A stretch of 64,000 nucleotides of DNA from Thiocapsa roseilacustris (GCF_041903755.1 NZ_JBBWVE010000001.1:186001-250000); one strand, 5' to 3'. Positions 26,168-35,176 are shown, counted from the stretch's first letter. Numbers and translations: made by a program. The notes: generated by a model from the letters alone, not told the origin.

Positions 26168-28531
26168 CTACTTACCCGGACGCACCAAGCCGCCGAGCCC
26201 GACCGCCTCGAGCGCATCCAGGAGCAGGCGTCGCACGGACGCCGCATCCTCGCATTGCAGGGCCACCTTGAGCACCTCGCGCGCCCGTGCCCGACTGATG
26301 CTGCGGATGACGCGCTTCACGCGCAGCAGGCTTCCCGCCCCCATACTCAGGCTATGCACGCCCATCCCGAGCAGGAGGAAGGTCGCCAGCGGATCCCCGG
26401 CCATCTCCCCGCAGACGCTCACCTCGCGGCCATGCACGCGGGCACCTGCGAGGATCTGCAGCAGCGCGCGCAAGACCGCCGGATGAAACTCGTCATAGAG
26501 CTTCGCGACATGGGCGTTGTTGCGATCGACCGCGAGTAGATACTGGGTGAGGTCGTTGGTCCCGACGGAGAGGAAATCGACCCGTCGCGCGAGCGCCTCG
26601 CACTGATAGACGGCGGCCGGAACCTCGATCATCACGCCGATCGGCGGCAGTTTGACCTGGTAGCCCTCTTCGAGCAGCTCCTCGTGGGCGCGATGGATCA
26701 GCAGCAGCGCCTCGTCAACCTCGCCGACCGTGCTGATCATGGGCAAGAGGATCTGCAGATTATCCAGCCCGATGGACGCGCGCAGGATCGCACGGATCTG
26801 GGTCAGGAAGATCTCGGGCTGATCGAGCGTGATCCGGATACCGCGCCAGCCCAGGAAGGGATTCGCCTCATGCATCGGGAAATAGGGCAACGGCTTGTCC
26901 CCGCCGATATCCAGGGTCCGGATGGTCACGGGTCGCGGGGCGAACAGCTCGAGCACTCGCCGATAATTCGACATCTGCGCGGCCTCGCCTGGAAAGGTAT
27001 CGCGCACGATGAAGGGCAGCTCGGTGCGGTAGAGCCCGACACCCGCGGACTCCTCGATGCCGAGCGGCCGCGCCTCGGAGACCAGACCCGTGTTCAGATA
27101 GAGGGGCACCAGATAGCCGTCGGTGGTCTCGGCCGGGAGATGGCGCAACGCCTGCAGCTCGTTGGTCAGGGCCGCGTCGTCTTCGGCGAGACGCTGATAC
27201 TCGGCGCGAACGGCCGGGCCGGGTGCGACGTAGACCCGCCCGCGATAACCGTCCACCACCAGCTCGCGTCCCTCGACACGCCCGACCGGCAGATCGGCGA
27301 CGGCCATCGCCGCCGGCACACCCATCCCGCGCGCCAGGATGCCGACATGCGAGGAGCCCGAGCCGGTGGTCGAGACGATCCCCGCGAGCATCTCGCGCGG
27401 GACGTCGGCGATCTGCATCGCGCTGATCTCGTCGCCGACCAGGATGGTGTTGGGCACGTACTGGATCGGCGCCGCGGACAACTTCTGCAGATGGGTCAGG
27501 ATGCAGCGACCGAGATCGCGCACGTCCGAGGCGCGTTCGCGCAGATAGGCATCGTCCATGTCGTCGAACACCTTGGCGTGCTCGGCGATCGTCTCGCGCA
27601 GCGCCCCGGGCGCCCAGTTGCCGGCGCGGATGCGCGAGAGGGTCCCGTCGATCAGGGTGTCGCTCTCGAGCATCAGACGCCAGGCGTCGAATAGGGCCAT
27701 GTCTTCGGCACTGAGGTGCGCTTGGGTCCGGGCCGCGAAGCGATCCAGATCCTCGGCCACATGCTCCACGGCACCGAGAAAATCCTTGGCCTCGTTGTCC
27801 GCATTCTCGGCGCGCCGATCCGGAACGGCGTTGAGATCGGCCGGCGGGTAGACCACCACGGCGGTCCCGATGCCGATGCCCGGCGAGGCCGGCAAGCCGG
27901 GCAGAAAGCGCTGCGGGATCCCGTCGTCCTGCAGACGTGCCAGCTCGCCGTTGGTGCGTGCAAAGGTGATGGCGCCGGCGAGCTGGGACGCCAGAGTGAC
28001 GACGAAGGTCACCTCGTCGTCGCCGAAATGGCGTTTCTCGCGTTGTCGCAGGACCAGCACACCCAGGACCTTGCGATTCTGGATGATCGGCGCACCGAGG
28101 AACCCGTGATAGTGCTCTTCACCGGTATCCGTGATGCGCTGGTAGCGCGGATGACTGACCGCGTCGTCCAGGTTGATCGGCTCGGCGCGCTCGCTGACCA
28201 AACCGATCAGCCCCCGCCCAAGCTCCAACCGCACCCGACCGACCGCCTTGGCACGCAGCCCGTCGGTGGCATGCAGGACATGTCGACGGTTGTCGAAATC
28301 GTTGAGATAGACCGAGCAAACGTCGGCCCCGACGGCGTGTTTGACCCGCTGAACAATGATGGTGAGCGCGCGCTCGAGGTCGGGTGCGTTATTGACCTCC
28401 TGCACGATGCGGCGCAGCGATTCGAGCATCGGCAAGCGTTGGCCCGTAGCCGCCGAGGATCCGGCGACCGACGCGCCGCTGTCGAGCCCGACCGACCCTC
28501 GCTCGAGGTGCTCCGCGGCGAGACCTGTCAT
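26168..28531 (-). CDS. ptsP: phosphoenolpyruvate-protein phosphotransferase of the nitrogen PTS
   Basis: EI-Ntr, which passes phosphate from PEP to NPr in a regulatory PTS. 787 aa: N-terminal GAF sensor (about 50-190, VCSVYLNDFDNRRHVL), PEP-utiliser N-domain, the phospho-His domain with GSSHVGILARG (His near 393), and the PEP-binding TIM barrel (FRTE-equivalent GLYRTELPF, TLDIGGDKPLPY, FLSVGTNDLTQYLLAVDR, VCGEMAGDP). About 30 residues precede the usual start (MLESLRRIVQEV). The ATG 28531 overlaps the rppH stop (ATGA), so I kept it. Confidence 0.96.
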   Translation of the reverse strand: MTGLAAEHLERGSVGLDSGASVAGSSAATGQRLPMLESLRRIVQEVNNAPDLERALTIIVQRVKHAVGADVCSVYLNDFDNRRHVLHATDGLRAKAVGRVRLELGRGLIGLVSERAEPINLDDAVSHPRYQRITDTGEEHYHGFLGAPIIQNRKVLGVLVLRQREKRHFGDDEVTFVVTLASQLAGAITFARTNGELARLQDDGIPQRFLPGLPASPGIGIGTAVVVYPPADLNAVPDRRAENADNEAKDFLGAVEHVAEDLDRFAARTQAHLSAEDMALFDAWRLMLESDTLIDGTLSRIRAGNWAPGALRETIAEHAKVFDDMDDAYLRERASDVRDLGRCILTHLQKLSAAPIQYVPNTILVGDEISAMQIADVPREMLAGIVSTTGSGSSHVGILARGMGVPAAMAVADLPVGRVEGRELVVDGYRGRVYVAPGPAVRAEYQRLAEDDAALTNELQALRHLPAETTDGYLVPLYLNTGLVSEARPLGIEESAGVGLYRTELPFIVRDTFPGEAAQMSNYRRVLELFAPRPVTIRTLDIGGDKPLPYFPMHEANPFLGWRGIRITLDQPEIFLTQIRAILRASIGLDNLQILLPMISTVGEVDEALLLIHRAHEELLEEGYQVKLPPIGVMIEVPAAVYQCEALARRVDFLSVGTNDLTQYLLAVDRNNAHVAKLYDEFHPAVLRALLQILAGARVHGREVSVCGEMAGDPLATFLLLGMGVHSLSMGAGSLLRVKRVIRSISRARAREVLKVALQCEDAASVRRLLLDALEAVGLGGLVRPGK

Positions 28532-29109
28532 TGTCCGCGCTGGTGCATTAAGCCGACCACCCGTGACTGGACGTCCTCGCGAGCGGGCGGGCCCTCCGGG
28601 TAAAGGCTCGGAGCAAGCTCTTCGAGCGCCTGCATGTAGACACGGCGTTTGAAGTAGACCACCTCGTGCAGCGGCTGCCAGTAGCGGACCCAGCGCCAGG
28701 CGTCGAACTCGGGCTTGTCGGTCTTATCCAGACAGAAGGCGTCCTCGCCGCAATCCACACGCAACATGAACCAGACCTGCTTCTGGCCGATGCAGGTCGG
28801 ACCGCAATGCCGCCGGATGTAGCGCTTGGGAAGGTGATACCTGAGCCAACCGCGGGTGCAGCCGAGGATGGTGACCTGCCGGGGCTGAAGTCCGACCTCC
28901 TCCTCGAGCTCGCGATACATGGCCTGCTCAGGCGTCTCGTCGGAATGAATCCCGCCCTGCGGAAACTGCCAGGCATTCTGGCCAACGCGACGACCCCAGA
29001 ATAGACGCCGGTCCCGATTGCTCAGGATAATGCCGACGTTGGGTCTGAAACCGTCGTGATCGATCAAGGAACCGAGTCCGTGAGGCCGTGTTGCCTCATT
29101 CTTCCACAT
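28528..29109 (-). CDS. rppH: RNA pyrophosphohydrolase
   Basis: Nudix hydrolase that removes pyrophosphate from 5'-triphosphate RNA and so starts mRNA decay. The Nudix box is intact (GGIHSDETPEQAMYRELEEEVGL region; G-E-RELxEEVGL pattern). The family opening DHDGFRPNVGIILSNRD is preceded by an extra 13-15 residues if ATG 29109 is used. A TTG at 29067 would give the exact E. coli-like N-terminus (IDHDGFRPN) and is a real alternative. Another ATG lies at 29118. It is coupled to ptsP, as in many gammaproteobacteria. Confidence 0.92.
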   Translation of the reverse strand: MWKNEATRPHGLGSLIDHDGFRPNVGIILSNRDRRLFWGRRVGQNAWQFPQGGIHSDETPEQAMYRELEEEVGLQPRQVTILGCTRGWLRYHLPKRYIRRHCGPTCIGQKQVWFMLRVDCGEDAFCLDKTDKPEFDAWRWVRYWQPLHEVVYFKRRVYMQALEELAPSLYPEGPPAREDVQSRVVGLMHQRGQ

Positions 29110-29348
29110 CCGGCGCATGACCGGCAAGCAGACACCTGTATAAGCGATTGCCATTCAACGGCTTTCGCATGCCCTCGGAAACCGGCTCGAAGCCCCCCAC
29201 GGAGCACCGAGCGAAGTCGCCCGCCCCGCCGGATCCAGGTTGAAACCCCGGTAGGATTTCGCGACCATCCGGCGAAGCGAGACAATACGCCTGCGCCCGA
29301 GCCGGACGCCGGGCTTGTTCATCACTCCGACCACAGGGTCGGCTGCCT

Positions 29349-29403
29349 GCGTAGTCAGGCCATCCGGGCCTTACAGAAGCAGGGCTGGAAGCCCTGACTA
29401 CGC
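29349..29403. repeat. REP-like inverted repeat
   Basis: GCGTAGTCAGG (29349-29359) and CCTGACTACGC (29393-29403) form a perfect 11-bp stem around a 33-nt loop that has a second small stem (AGGGCTGGAAGCCCT). It lies in the 370-bp rppH-HAD gap. No second copy was seen in this window. The rest of that gap holds no gene I can support. Confidence 0.6.
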
Positions 29404-29479
29404 ATTGGTCGTCAGCCAATGGCCGGGCATATGATCAAGGCCCGGACGCCGATACGCACCGCAAGACATCAACCGAAGG

Positions 29480-30145
29480 ATGAAGGACATGGCTCTGGCA
29501 ATCTTCGATCTGGACAACACCCTCCTGGATGGCGACTCGGATTATCTCTGGGGTCGCTTCCTCGCCGCCGAGGGGATCGTCGATGCAGATCGTTACGAAA
29601 GCGAGAACGAGCGCTTCTACCGCGAATACAAGGACGGGACCCTGGATATCGGGGAATTCTTGAGCTTCTCCCTGCGCCCGCTGCGCGATCACCCGCGCGC
29701 GTATCTGGAGACGCTGCGCGAGCGCTTCGTCGCCGAGCTGATCGAGCCCATCATGCTCCCGGCCGCCAAAGACCTCGTCGAGTCGCACCGCGAGGCCGGA
29801 GACACGCTCATGATCATCACGGCGACCAATGCCTTCGTCACGGCTCCGATCGCGCAACGCTTCGGAATCGCCCATCTGATCGCAACGCTGCCGGCGGAGG
29901 AGAACGGGCGTTTCACCGGCGAGCCGGCCGGTCGACCGTCATTTCGCGAGGGCAAGGTCGAGCGTCTGCAGACCTGGCTACGCGAGCATGACGAGACTCT
30001 CGGCGGGAGCAGCTTCTACAGCGACTCCCACAACGACATCCCCCTCCTGGAATGCGTCGACCGGCCGGTCGCGGTCGACCCCGATCCGCAGCTGCGCGCA
30101 ACAGCCGTGTCGCGCGGGTGGCCCGTCATCTCGCTGAGACCCTGA
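29480..30145 (+). CDS. HAD-IB family phosphatase (SerB-like)
   Basis: 221 aa. HAD motif I is FDLDNTLLDGDSD (DxDxT/V nucleophile region), motif II is MIITATNAF, and motif III/IV is FYSDSHNDIPLLE. The subfamily HAD-IB includes SerB phosphoserine phosphatases and many phosphatases of unknown substrate. The substrate cannot be read from the sequence. A second ATG at 29489 has AAGG 9 nt upstream and may be the true start. It precedes the olsB operon on the same strand, separated by 143 bp. Confidence 0.85.
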   Translation: MKDMALAIFDLDNTLLDGDSDYLWGRFLAAEGIVDADRYESENERFYREYKDGTLDIGEFLSFSLRPLRDHPRAYLETLRERFVAELIEPIMLPAAKDLVESHREAGDTLMIITATNAFVTAPIAQRFGIAHLIATLPAEENGRFTGEPAGRPSFREGKVERLQTWLREHDETLGGSSFYSDSHNDIPLLECVDRPVAVDPDPQLRATAVSRGWPVISLRP

Positions 30146-30288
30146 GCACGGGCCGCAACGCTGCCCGCGTCCTTCACGGCGGCGTTCAAGTCGACGTTCA
30201 CAAGCGCGTCACGCAGCCCACATACGCCCGCAATACTCCGAATCTATGATAGCCCTCCACGCAATGGTTCTATTTCCGAGGGCATGCA

Positions 30289-31056
30289 ATGGTTGCGAGT
30301 GCGTCTGCATTGACCGCCAAGCGCGGCGAACGCCTTTTCGTCGAGCTCGCCGCGTCAGAGTCGGAGATCCGCGAGGCCCAAGCCCTCAGGTATCGGGTCT
30401 TCGGCGAGGAGTTGGGCGCGAAGCTGAAGGCGGGCCCGAGCGGACTGGACGTGGACGATCTCGATGCCTACTGCCAGCATCTCTTGGTACGCGATGCACA
30501 CACCGGCGAGGTCGTCGGCTGCACGCGGATCCTGACCGACCGCAACGCCGCGCGTATCGGTCGATTCTATTCCGAGAGCGAATTCGATTTGGGGGCGATT
30601 CCCCGGCTCGATGGCCGCCTCTTGGAGGTCGGTCGCACCTGTATCTCGGCAGAATTTCGACAAGGCACGGCGATCGCCGTGCTCTGGTCGGGGCTGGCGG
30701 GTTTTATCCAGCTCCACGGCTTCGATTATCTATTCGGCTGCGCCAGCATGCCGCTCGGCGAGAACGATATCCAGGCCGCGGCCATCATGAACCGCTTGCG
30801 ACGACACGCGATGGTCTCTCCCGATTTACGCGCAATCCCGCGGGTACCGCTACGCACCGCACAGGTGCCCGACGATGTCCTGGATGCACCGCTGCCCGCC
30901 TTGTTGCGCACTTACGTGAGGCTGGGTGCAAAGGTCTGCGGAGAGCCCTGCCGCGATCCTGACTTCGGCGTGGCGGATGTGCTGATGCTGCTCGACGTGG
31001 ATGCGCTGAATCCGACCTATTCGCGGCACTTCTTCGATCGCACCGCGAGCCTGTAG
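30289..31056 (+). CDS. olsB: L-ornithine N(alpha)-acyltransferase (OlsB-type)
   Basis: GNAT-fold acyltransferase that makes lyso-ornithine lipid from ornithine and 3-hydroxyacyl-ACP. 255 aa. Family features: EIREAQALRYRVFGEELGA, HLLVRDAHTGEVVGCTRIL, LEVGRTCISAEFRQGTAI, and the C-terminal YVRLGAKVCGEPCRDPDF. Directly followed (4 bp) by an OlsA-type acyltransferase, the classical olsBA pair. Ornithine lipids are phosphorus-free membrane lipids. It could instead be a hemolysin-like GNAT of related fold, but the pairing favours OlsB. Confidence 0.88.
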   Translation: MVASASALTAKRGERLFVELAASESEIREAQALRYRVFGEELGAKLKAGPSGLDVDDLDAYCQHLLVRDAHTGEVVGCTRILTDRNAARIGRFYSESEFDLGAIPRLDGRLLEVGRTCISAEFRQGTAIAVLWSGLAGFIQLHGFDYLFGCASMPLGENDIQAAAIMNRLRRHAMVSPDLRAIPRVPLRTAQVPDDVLDAPLPALLRTYVRLGAKVCGEPCRDPDFGVADVLMLLDVDALNPTYSRHFFDRTASL

Positions 31057-31060
31057 CGCG

Positions 31061-31927
31061 GTGAGGTACGCGCGGTCGACTCGCAGGCTAGCGCGGATCC
31101 TCGCTCACCTGGGCAAGGGTGCGACGCTCGCGCTCTACATCGGTCTCCTCTCGCGACTCGGCCGGCGACCGACACGGATTCCGGACATGACGCGGCGCTG
31201 GTACCGACGACTTTGCGAGATCTTGGGCATCCGGATTCGCGTCGTAGGCGGCGCGCAGCCCGGATGCCTCTTGATCGGCAACCATATCTCTTGGCTCGAC
31301 ATCCCCGTGGTCGGCGCACAGAGCGAGATCGCGTTCCTTTCCAAGGCCGAGGTACGCGATTGGCCCCTGATCGGCTGGCTCGCCGAGACCGCGGGAACGC
31401 TCTTCGTCGAGCGCGGCGCCATCCGCATCGAGGAGATTGCCGGGAAGCTCCGCAAGATCGGCCGAGAGCGGACTCTGATGCTCTTTCCCGAAGGGACGAC
31501 GAGCGACGGATCGGACGTGCTGCGATTCCACCCTCGCCTCTTTGCGCTGGCGCAGGAGACCGGACTGATGATCCAACCGGTGGCGCTCGCCTACCGCGGC
31601 GACGCTGACGGAGCGCCCGACACCGTTGCGCCCTTCATCGGCGACGACACACTCCTAGCTCATCTGCTGCGGGTGATTTGCCACCCCGGGCTCACGGCTG
31701 AGGTCCATTTCCTCACGCCGATGCCGATCGGCGAAGACAACAACACCCGGCGCCTGCTCGCCGAGCGCACACGCGGCGCGATCGTCGAAGCACTCGGCAT
31801 GCGCCCGGACACCCTTCCGCGACACCCGAACCCCGCGAATCCCGTCCGGATCCCGGATATCATTCCAGGTCCGCCCCCGGGTCGACCCGAGTCCATACCG
31901 ACCGGCGGAGTCGCTCATGTCGCCTGA
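31061..31927 (+). CDS. olsA: 1-acyl-sn-glycerol-3-phosphate acyltransferase family protein (OlsA-type)
   Basis: 288 aa, GTG start 4 bp after olsB. PlsC-fold acyltransferase with the HX4D motif NHISWLD, the FVERG motif (LFVERGAI) and the FPEGTTSDG motif. As the partner of OlsB it would O-acylate lyso-ornithine lipid; some OlsA enzymes also make phosphatidic acid. One membrane-associated helix is present at about 15-32. The Pro-rich C-terminal tail (about 250-288) is not part of the domain. It overlaps the next gene by 11 bp. Confidence 0.88.
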   Translation: MRYARSTRRLARILAHLGKGATLALYIGLLSRLGRRPTRIPDMTRRWYRRLCEILGIRIRVVGGAQPGCLLIGNHISWLDIPVVGAQSEIAFLSKAEVRDWPLIGWLAETAGTLFVERGAIRIEEIAGKLRKIGRERTLMLFPEGTTSDGSDVLRFHPRLFALAQETGLMIQPVALAYRGDADGAPDTVAPFIGDDTLLAHLLRVICHPGLTAEVHFLTPMPIGEDNNTRRLLAERTRGAIVEALGMRPDTLPRHPNPANPVRIPDIIPGPPPGRPESIPTGGVAHVA

Positions 31928-33152
31928 CATCATCCCGCGAGACACCGATACGCTTTCCGGGCGTCTGCGCATCGCGATCGTCACCGAGACCTATCCTCCC
32001 GAGATCAACGGTGTCGCCCACACCATGCGGCATCTCGCCGAGGGCTTGGCCGAACGTGGACATGAGATCCAACTCATCCGCCCTCGACAGCACGGCGAGC
32101 AACGCGACCCGGCTGAACCGACGCTCGGCCGAATCGGCGTACACCTCGTCCCCGGCCTGCCGATCCCCGGTTACCGAGGTCTTCGATTCGGACTTCCGGT
32201 TTTCTGGCGGCTGCGCCGCCTCTGGGGCCGCGCCGCGCCGGATCTCGTTTACATCGCGACCCAGGGCCCACTCGGCCACGCCGCGCTCTCCGCCGCGCAC
32301 CGTCGCGGGATTCCGACGGTGACCGGATTCCACACCCAGTTTCAGCAATACAGCCAACACTACGGTCTCGGCCTCTTCACTCATCAGATCGCCGAGACGC
32401 TGCGTCACTTCCACAACCGATCGGATGCAACCCTGGTTCCCACCGTCGAGCTGAAAACCGAGCTCTCGGGCGAGGGATTCCACGATGTCCACGTCTTCGG
32501 CCGCGGCGTGGACGTCGACCTCTTCTCGCCCGCTTGGCGCGACGAGGCATTAAGACAGAGCTGGGGCTGCGACGAGGAGACCTTGGCTGTACTCTACGTC
32601 GGGCGAATTGCTCCCGAGAAGAATCTCGATCTCGCGCGGGACGCCTTTCAAGCGATCCAGTCGGCTCGACCGAAGGCCCGTTTCGTTCTGGTCGGCGAGG
32701 GCCCCGCACGCGAGCACATCCACCGCGAAAACCCCGATTTCATCTGTCCGGGGTCCAAAATCGGTGTCGAGCTCTCGAAATATTACGCCTCGGGTGACCT
32801 TTTCCTCTTCCCGAGCCTGACCGAAACCTTCGGCAACGTGGTGCTCGAGGCGATGGCCAGCGGTCTACCGGTCGTCGCTTTCGATTATGCCGCGGCTCGA
32901 TCTCTGATTGATCCTTGGCGGAACGGGGTTACATTACCGCTACAGGACAATGCGGCGTTCATCGCTGCCGGATGCGAGCTGGCATGTGATCTGCCGCTTG
33001 TCAGACAGCTCGGCGCAAAGGCTCGCTGCGCGGCGGAGGAGATCAGTTGGGACCGCGTCATCCGGGGCGTCGAGGACCGTCTCTTTCAGGTCATCCACCG
33101 ACAACGTGGAACGGAGGCTTGCCATGCGACTGTGGCTACAACATCTGAATGA
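31917..33152 (+). CDS. GT4-type glycosyltransferase (MgtA/PimB-like)
   Basis: 411 aa GT-B enzyme. It begins RIAIVTETYPPEINGVAHTM and contains VTGFHTQFQQYSQHYG, the linker VFGRGVDVDLFSP, the donor-domain VLYVGRIAPEKNLD, and the EX7E motif in FPSLTETFGNVVLEAMASGLP. This group includes enzymes that glycosylate diacylglycerol or phosphatidylinositol with mannose, glucose or glucuronate. Being inside the ols operon and followed by a PAP2 phosphatase, a glycolipid product is likely; the sugar and acceptor cannot be read from the sequence. Confidence 0.88.
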   Translation: MSPDIIPRDTDTLSGRLRIAIVTETYPPEINGVAHTMRHLAEGLAERGHEIQLIRPRQHGEQRDPAEPTLGRIGVHLVPGLPIPGYRGLRFGLPVFWRLRRLWGRAAPDLVYIATQGPLGHAALSAAHRRGIPTVTGFHTQFQQYSQHYGLGLFTHQIAETLRHFHNRSDATLVPTVELKTELSGEGFHDVHVFGRGVDVDLFSPAWRDEALRQSWGCDEETLAVLYVGRIAPEKNLDLARDAFQAIQSARPKARFVLVGEGPAREHIHRENPDFICPGSKIGVELSKYYASGDLFLFPSLTETFGNVVLEAMASGLPVVAFDYAAARSLIDPWRNGVTLPLQDNAAFIAAGCELACDLPLVRQLGAKARCAAEEISWDRVIRGVEDRLFQVIHRQRGTEACHATVATTSE

Positions 33153-33651
33153 GATCGAGGTCTCGCTCTGCCGCACCTGGAGCCGAGGCGGCCGGCGTCG
33201 CTGGATTCAACGCCCTTTCGCCGTCATCAGTCGGCTCGGCGACGGGGTCTTCTGGTACAGCTTGATCGCCATCCTGCCGATGACCCACGGTCTTCTGGGC
33301 CTCAAGGCCAGCATGCACATGCTCGCCACGGGGGGCGTCGCGCTTGTACTCTACAAGTCCCTCAAGGTCTACACGCGGCGCGAACGACCCTGCCACTACG
33401 CCGCCGAGATCATCGCCGTGGTCCCGCCGCTCGACCGCTACAGCTTTCCCTCCGGCCATACGCTGCATGCCGTAAGCTTTTCGAGCGTTGCCATCTACTA
33501 TGTTCCCGGGCTCGCCTGGATACTCGTGCCCTTCACCATGCTGGTCGCCAGCTCAAGGATTGTCCTTGGCCTGCATTACCCCAGCGATGTACTGGTCGCG
33601 ACCTTGATCGGACTCGCGCTGGCCTTTGCCGGCATCCTGATGGTCGCTTGA
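33124..33651 (+). CDS. PAP2 family membrane phosphatase
   Basis: 175 aa with about four to five membrane helices. The three phosphatase motifs are present: KVYTRRERP (KX6RP), YSFPSGHTLHA (PSGH) and SRIVLGLHYPSDVL (SRX5HX3D). Such enzymes remove phosphate from phosphatidic acid, undecaprenyl pyrophosphate or related lipids. It overlaps the glycosyltransferase by 29 bp. In this operon it could supply diacylglycerol as acceptor; that is inference. ATG 33124 fits the domain; the ORF runs further upstream inside the glycosyltransferase gene. Confidence 0.9.
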   Translation: MRLWLQHLNEIEVSLCRTWSRGGRRRWIQRPFAVISRLGDGVFWYSLIAILPMTHGLLGLKASMHMLATGGVALVLYKSLKVYTRRERPCHYAAEIIAVVPPLDRYSFPSGHTLHAVSFSSVAIYYVPGLAWILVPFTMLVASSRIVLGLHYPSDVLVATLIGLALAFAGILMVA

Positions 33652-33708
33652 CCCTCGAAACCGGTGCGTTCATATGAGTCGCCGGACTAAGAAGGTTGCG
33701 GAAAACTG

Positions 33709-33737
33709 AAAAGGCCGGGCGATTGCCCGGCCTTTTC
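33709..33737. terminator. bidirectional intrinsic terminator
   Basis: AAAAGGCCGGGC and GCCCGGCCTTTT form a 12-bp stem with a short ATT-type loop. A-rich and T-rich flanks on both sides give a terminator in each direction. It separates the plus-strand ols operon from the minus-strand sulfur-globule-type gene, which converge here. Confidence 0.9.
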
Positions 33738-33778
33738 GTATCGGCACACACGCGGTGCGCCAAACCATCGGAGGGGTC

Positions 33779-34138
33779 TTACTTGGCTTCAGGCTGAGCG
33801 GGAGCAACTGGCGCCATCGGGGCGACCGGTACTGCATAGGGGTAAGCGTAAGGGTAACCACCGCCGTAGTACGGAGCGCCGTAGCCGTAGTAGGGGTTGT
33901 TGTAGCCGTAGCCGCGCCCGTAGCCGCGACCCAGACCGCGACCGTAGCCGCGACCGCCGCCGCTCATGCCGAAGTTGAAGTCACCGTAGCCGTCGCCGAA
34001 CATATCGCCGAAGGCATCACCGAGACCGGAGCCGTAGCCGGGGCCGTAACCGCCGTAACCCGGGCCCCACCAAGCGGACGCGGAAGCGGAAGCACCGAGG
34101 AGGGCGGCGACGGCAGCAGCGGTAGCAAGCTTGTTCAT
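33779..34138 (-). CDS. sulfur globule protein-like Gly/Tyr-rich exported protein
   Basis: 119 aa. A clear signal peptide (MNKLATAAAVAALLGASASASA) is followed by a mature protein of mostly Gly, Tyr, Pro, Asp and Arg: WWGPGYGGYGPGYG, GDAFGDMFGDGYGDFNFGMS, RGYGRGLGRGYGRGYGY, then PYYGYGAPYYGG and a Pro/Ala tail. This layout matches the sulfur globule envelope proteins of purple sulfur bacteria (SgpA/SgpB type), from memory of that family. These coat periplasmic sulfur globules formed during sulfide oxidation. I chose ATG 34138, with GGAG upstream; ATG 34150 would destroy that site. The gene ends before an intrinsic terminator. Confidence 0.75.
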   Translation of the reverse strand: MNKLATAAAVAALLGASASASAWWGPGYGGYGPGYGSGLGDAFGDMFGDGYGDFNFGMSGGGRGYGRGLGRGYGRGYGYNNPYYGYGAPYYGGGYPYAYPYAVPVAPMAPVAPAQPEAK

Positions 34139-34289
34139 TCTATTCTCCATATCGATTTATGTTGTTGGCAGCAAGCGTGGATGCCTCATCGACATCCACA
34201 CAAAGAAGTATATTAACAAATGATTAAATAGGAAATAAATAATGCCAATCGGATTGATTTTTGTCATTGCCTCTTCCGATTGCAGCACC

Positions 34290-35165
34290 TCATCCCGCAC
34301 GCAAACGCCGCACAACCTCGACCAAATCCTCCCAGGCTTTCGCCTTCTGCTCGGGTGAGCGCAGGAGATAGGCTGGATGATAAGTGACACGCAGCGGAAT
34401 CGCCCCGGTCCGAAACTTGAGCCAACGCCCCCTTAAACTCCCCAGCGGCGCGTCCGTCTGCAGGACATGCTGGGCCGCAACGCGCCCGACGCAGAGGATC
34501 GCGCGCGGGCCGAGCAGCTCGATCTGCCGCATGAGATAAGCCTCGCACTGCTTGGCCTCCTCGGGGCGTGGATCGCGATTCCCGGGCGGGCGGCACTTGA
34601 GCACGTTGGCGATGTAGACCTGCTCGCGCGCCAGCCCGATTCCCGCGAGCATACGGTCGAGCAACTGGCCCGCCCGCCCGACGAAGGGCTCGCCGGCGCG
34701 ATCCTCGTCCGCGCCCGGGGCCTCGCCGATGATCAGGAGATCCGCGCTTCGATTGCCGACGCCGAAAACGGTATTGGTGCGGGTCTCACAGAGTCCGCAG
34801 GCACGGCAGCCGGACACCGCCGTCTCGAGCGCTTCCCAATCCATCCTCGCCGGAGCGGGCGACGACGGGCCATCGGGCAGATCGGGCTCGAGCAGATCCG
34901 GCTCGACCGCTCCGGACTCGACGGGTCCCGGCGCAACCGGGTTCGGCTCGACCTCGGGAGCCGCGGCACGAAACGGCTGGGTTTGATGCGCGGATTGCGC
35001 GGACGGGGTATCGAAGCTCGGGGCGGCTTGCCCCGGCGCGTCCAAGGCGGGCGCGACGAGGAGCGTCGCTTCGGGGCTCACGACCGCACCCGCCCAGACA
35101 TGGCGTGGCATCCAGACATCGACCCCCATCGCACTCAAATAGCCCAGGCGCCGGCGCTCGTCCAT
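34290..35165 (-). CDS. uracil-DNA glycosylase, family 4 (Fe-S type)
   Basis: 291 aa. The C-terminal part (about 110-291) is a UDG domain with four likely Fe-S Cys (CRACGLCE and KCRPPGNRDPRPEEAKQC), the catalytic loop GEAPGADEDRAGEPFVG and the C-terminal TYHPAYLLR. The enzyme removes uracil from DNA. The N-terminus (RRRLGYLSAMGVDVW) is followed by a Pro/Ala/Glu-rich linker of about 70 residues that is probably disordered. Located 11 bp downstream of leuA on the same strand. Confidence 0.93.
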   Translation of the reverse strand: MDERRRLGYLSAMGVDVWMPRHVWAGAVVSPEATLLVAPALDAPGQAAPSFDTPSAQSAHQTQPFRAAAPEVEPNPVAPGPVESGAVEPDLLEPDLPDGPSSPAPARMDWEALETAVSGCRACGLCETRTNTVFGVGNRSADLLIIGEAPGADEDRAGEPFVGRAGQLLDRMLAGIGLAREQVYIANVLKCRPPGNRDPRPEEAKQCEAYLMRQIELLGPRAILCVGRVAAQHVLQTDAPLGSLRGRWLKFRTGAIPLRVTYHPAYLLRSPEQKAKAWEDLVEVVRRLRAG

Positions 35166-35176
35166 CGCGATGCGGC

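Noticed and set aside
34157..34390. Longer frame (77 aa) above the sulfur-globule gene
   Set aside because: The upstream part overlaps the 3' end of the uracil-DNA glycosylase gene and has no start signal; only the short version is listed as a speculative finding.
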